The notes below the pieces were generated by a model that did no database searches, was not told the origin of the DNA, and was given only the letters and a program-made list of their open reading frames with translations. Shown here piece after piece: positions 37,351 through 37,485 of a stretch of DNA of 37,485 bases (its first letter is position 1; every line of letters starts with the position of its first letter). Source of the stretch: Psychrobacter sp. (lineage in GTDB: Bacteria; Pseudomonadota; Gammaproteobacteria; Pseudomonadales; Moraxellaceae); assembly GCA_029267175.1 (NCBI GenBank), contig JARIDJ010000008.1, forward strand, positions 1-37,485, in the 5' to 3' direction. Made by a program: the position numbers and the translations under genes.

Positions 37351-37485
37351 CATATTTTCTACTGAGTATGGATATTAGTTGTCTGTGTTTACCCGCTAAT
37401 CTTACTTACTCACTCCATTAATACCTCTAGGTAAATATTTGAAGAAGCTAGTAAGCTGCGGTGCAATTCCTTTTGCCGTATTGGT

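Overview
The window reads as a chromosomal segment of a gammaproteobacterium of the family Moraxellaceae, most likely Psychrobacter or a close relative. This rests on protein character (EF-Tu, FtsK with a long Ala/Thr/Asn-rich linker, GlnD, MetH), moderate AT-richness, and the neighbourhoods trxB-aat-ftsK and map-glnD-dapC. The genus is inferred from memory of related proteins, not from a search.

Layout. 0-1.3 kb: tuf (EF-Tu) with its terminator. 1.3-2.45 kb: an orphan gene of unknown function enclosed by imperfect inverted repeats, with its stop codon inside one of them. 2.5-8.9 kb: rimI, a MerR regulator, aat and trxB (abutting, with a TTG start for aat), then ftsK. 8.9-20 kb: housekeeping and metabolic genes. 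These are an amidase, a YgiD-like extradiol dioxygenase, rlmH, two small membrane-protein genes, dacB (PBP4), a DnaQ-like exonuclease paired with a CBS/DUF294 nucleotidyltransferase, dapC, and a two-TM protein of unknown function. 20-23.8 kb: glnD and map. 24-28.4 kb: an envelope-lipoprotein stretch with a META-domain lipoprotein, a TolB-like propeller lipoprotein, a 49-aa DUF2256 zinc-ribbon protein that is easily missed, a four-repeat lipoprotein with EF-hand-like loops, and a decayed alpha/beta-hydrolase-like gene. 28.6-29.3 kb: a vapBC toxin-antitoxin pair with a palindromic control region. 29.36-29.48 kb: a strongly structured non-coding element between vapBC and metH. 29.5-33.4 kb: metH. 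33.7-35.4 kb: two adjacent fasciclin-domain lipoprotein genes, each with its own terminator. 35.7-37.3 kb: an AGCS sodium:alanine/glycine symporter gene with a terminator-like hairpin in its leader.

The genes cover translation (tuf, rimI, rlmH, map, aat), division and cell wall (ftsK, dacB, dapC), nitrogen and amino-acid metabolism (glnD, metH, the AGCS carrier), redox (trxB) and envelope lipoproteins. I found no phage, CRISPR array, IS transposase, rRNA or tRNA. The least explained items are the inverted-repeat-bounded orphan gene (1.32-2.44 kb), the two-hairpin element at 29365-29476, and the EF-hand-bearing repeat lipoprotein.
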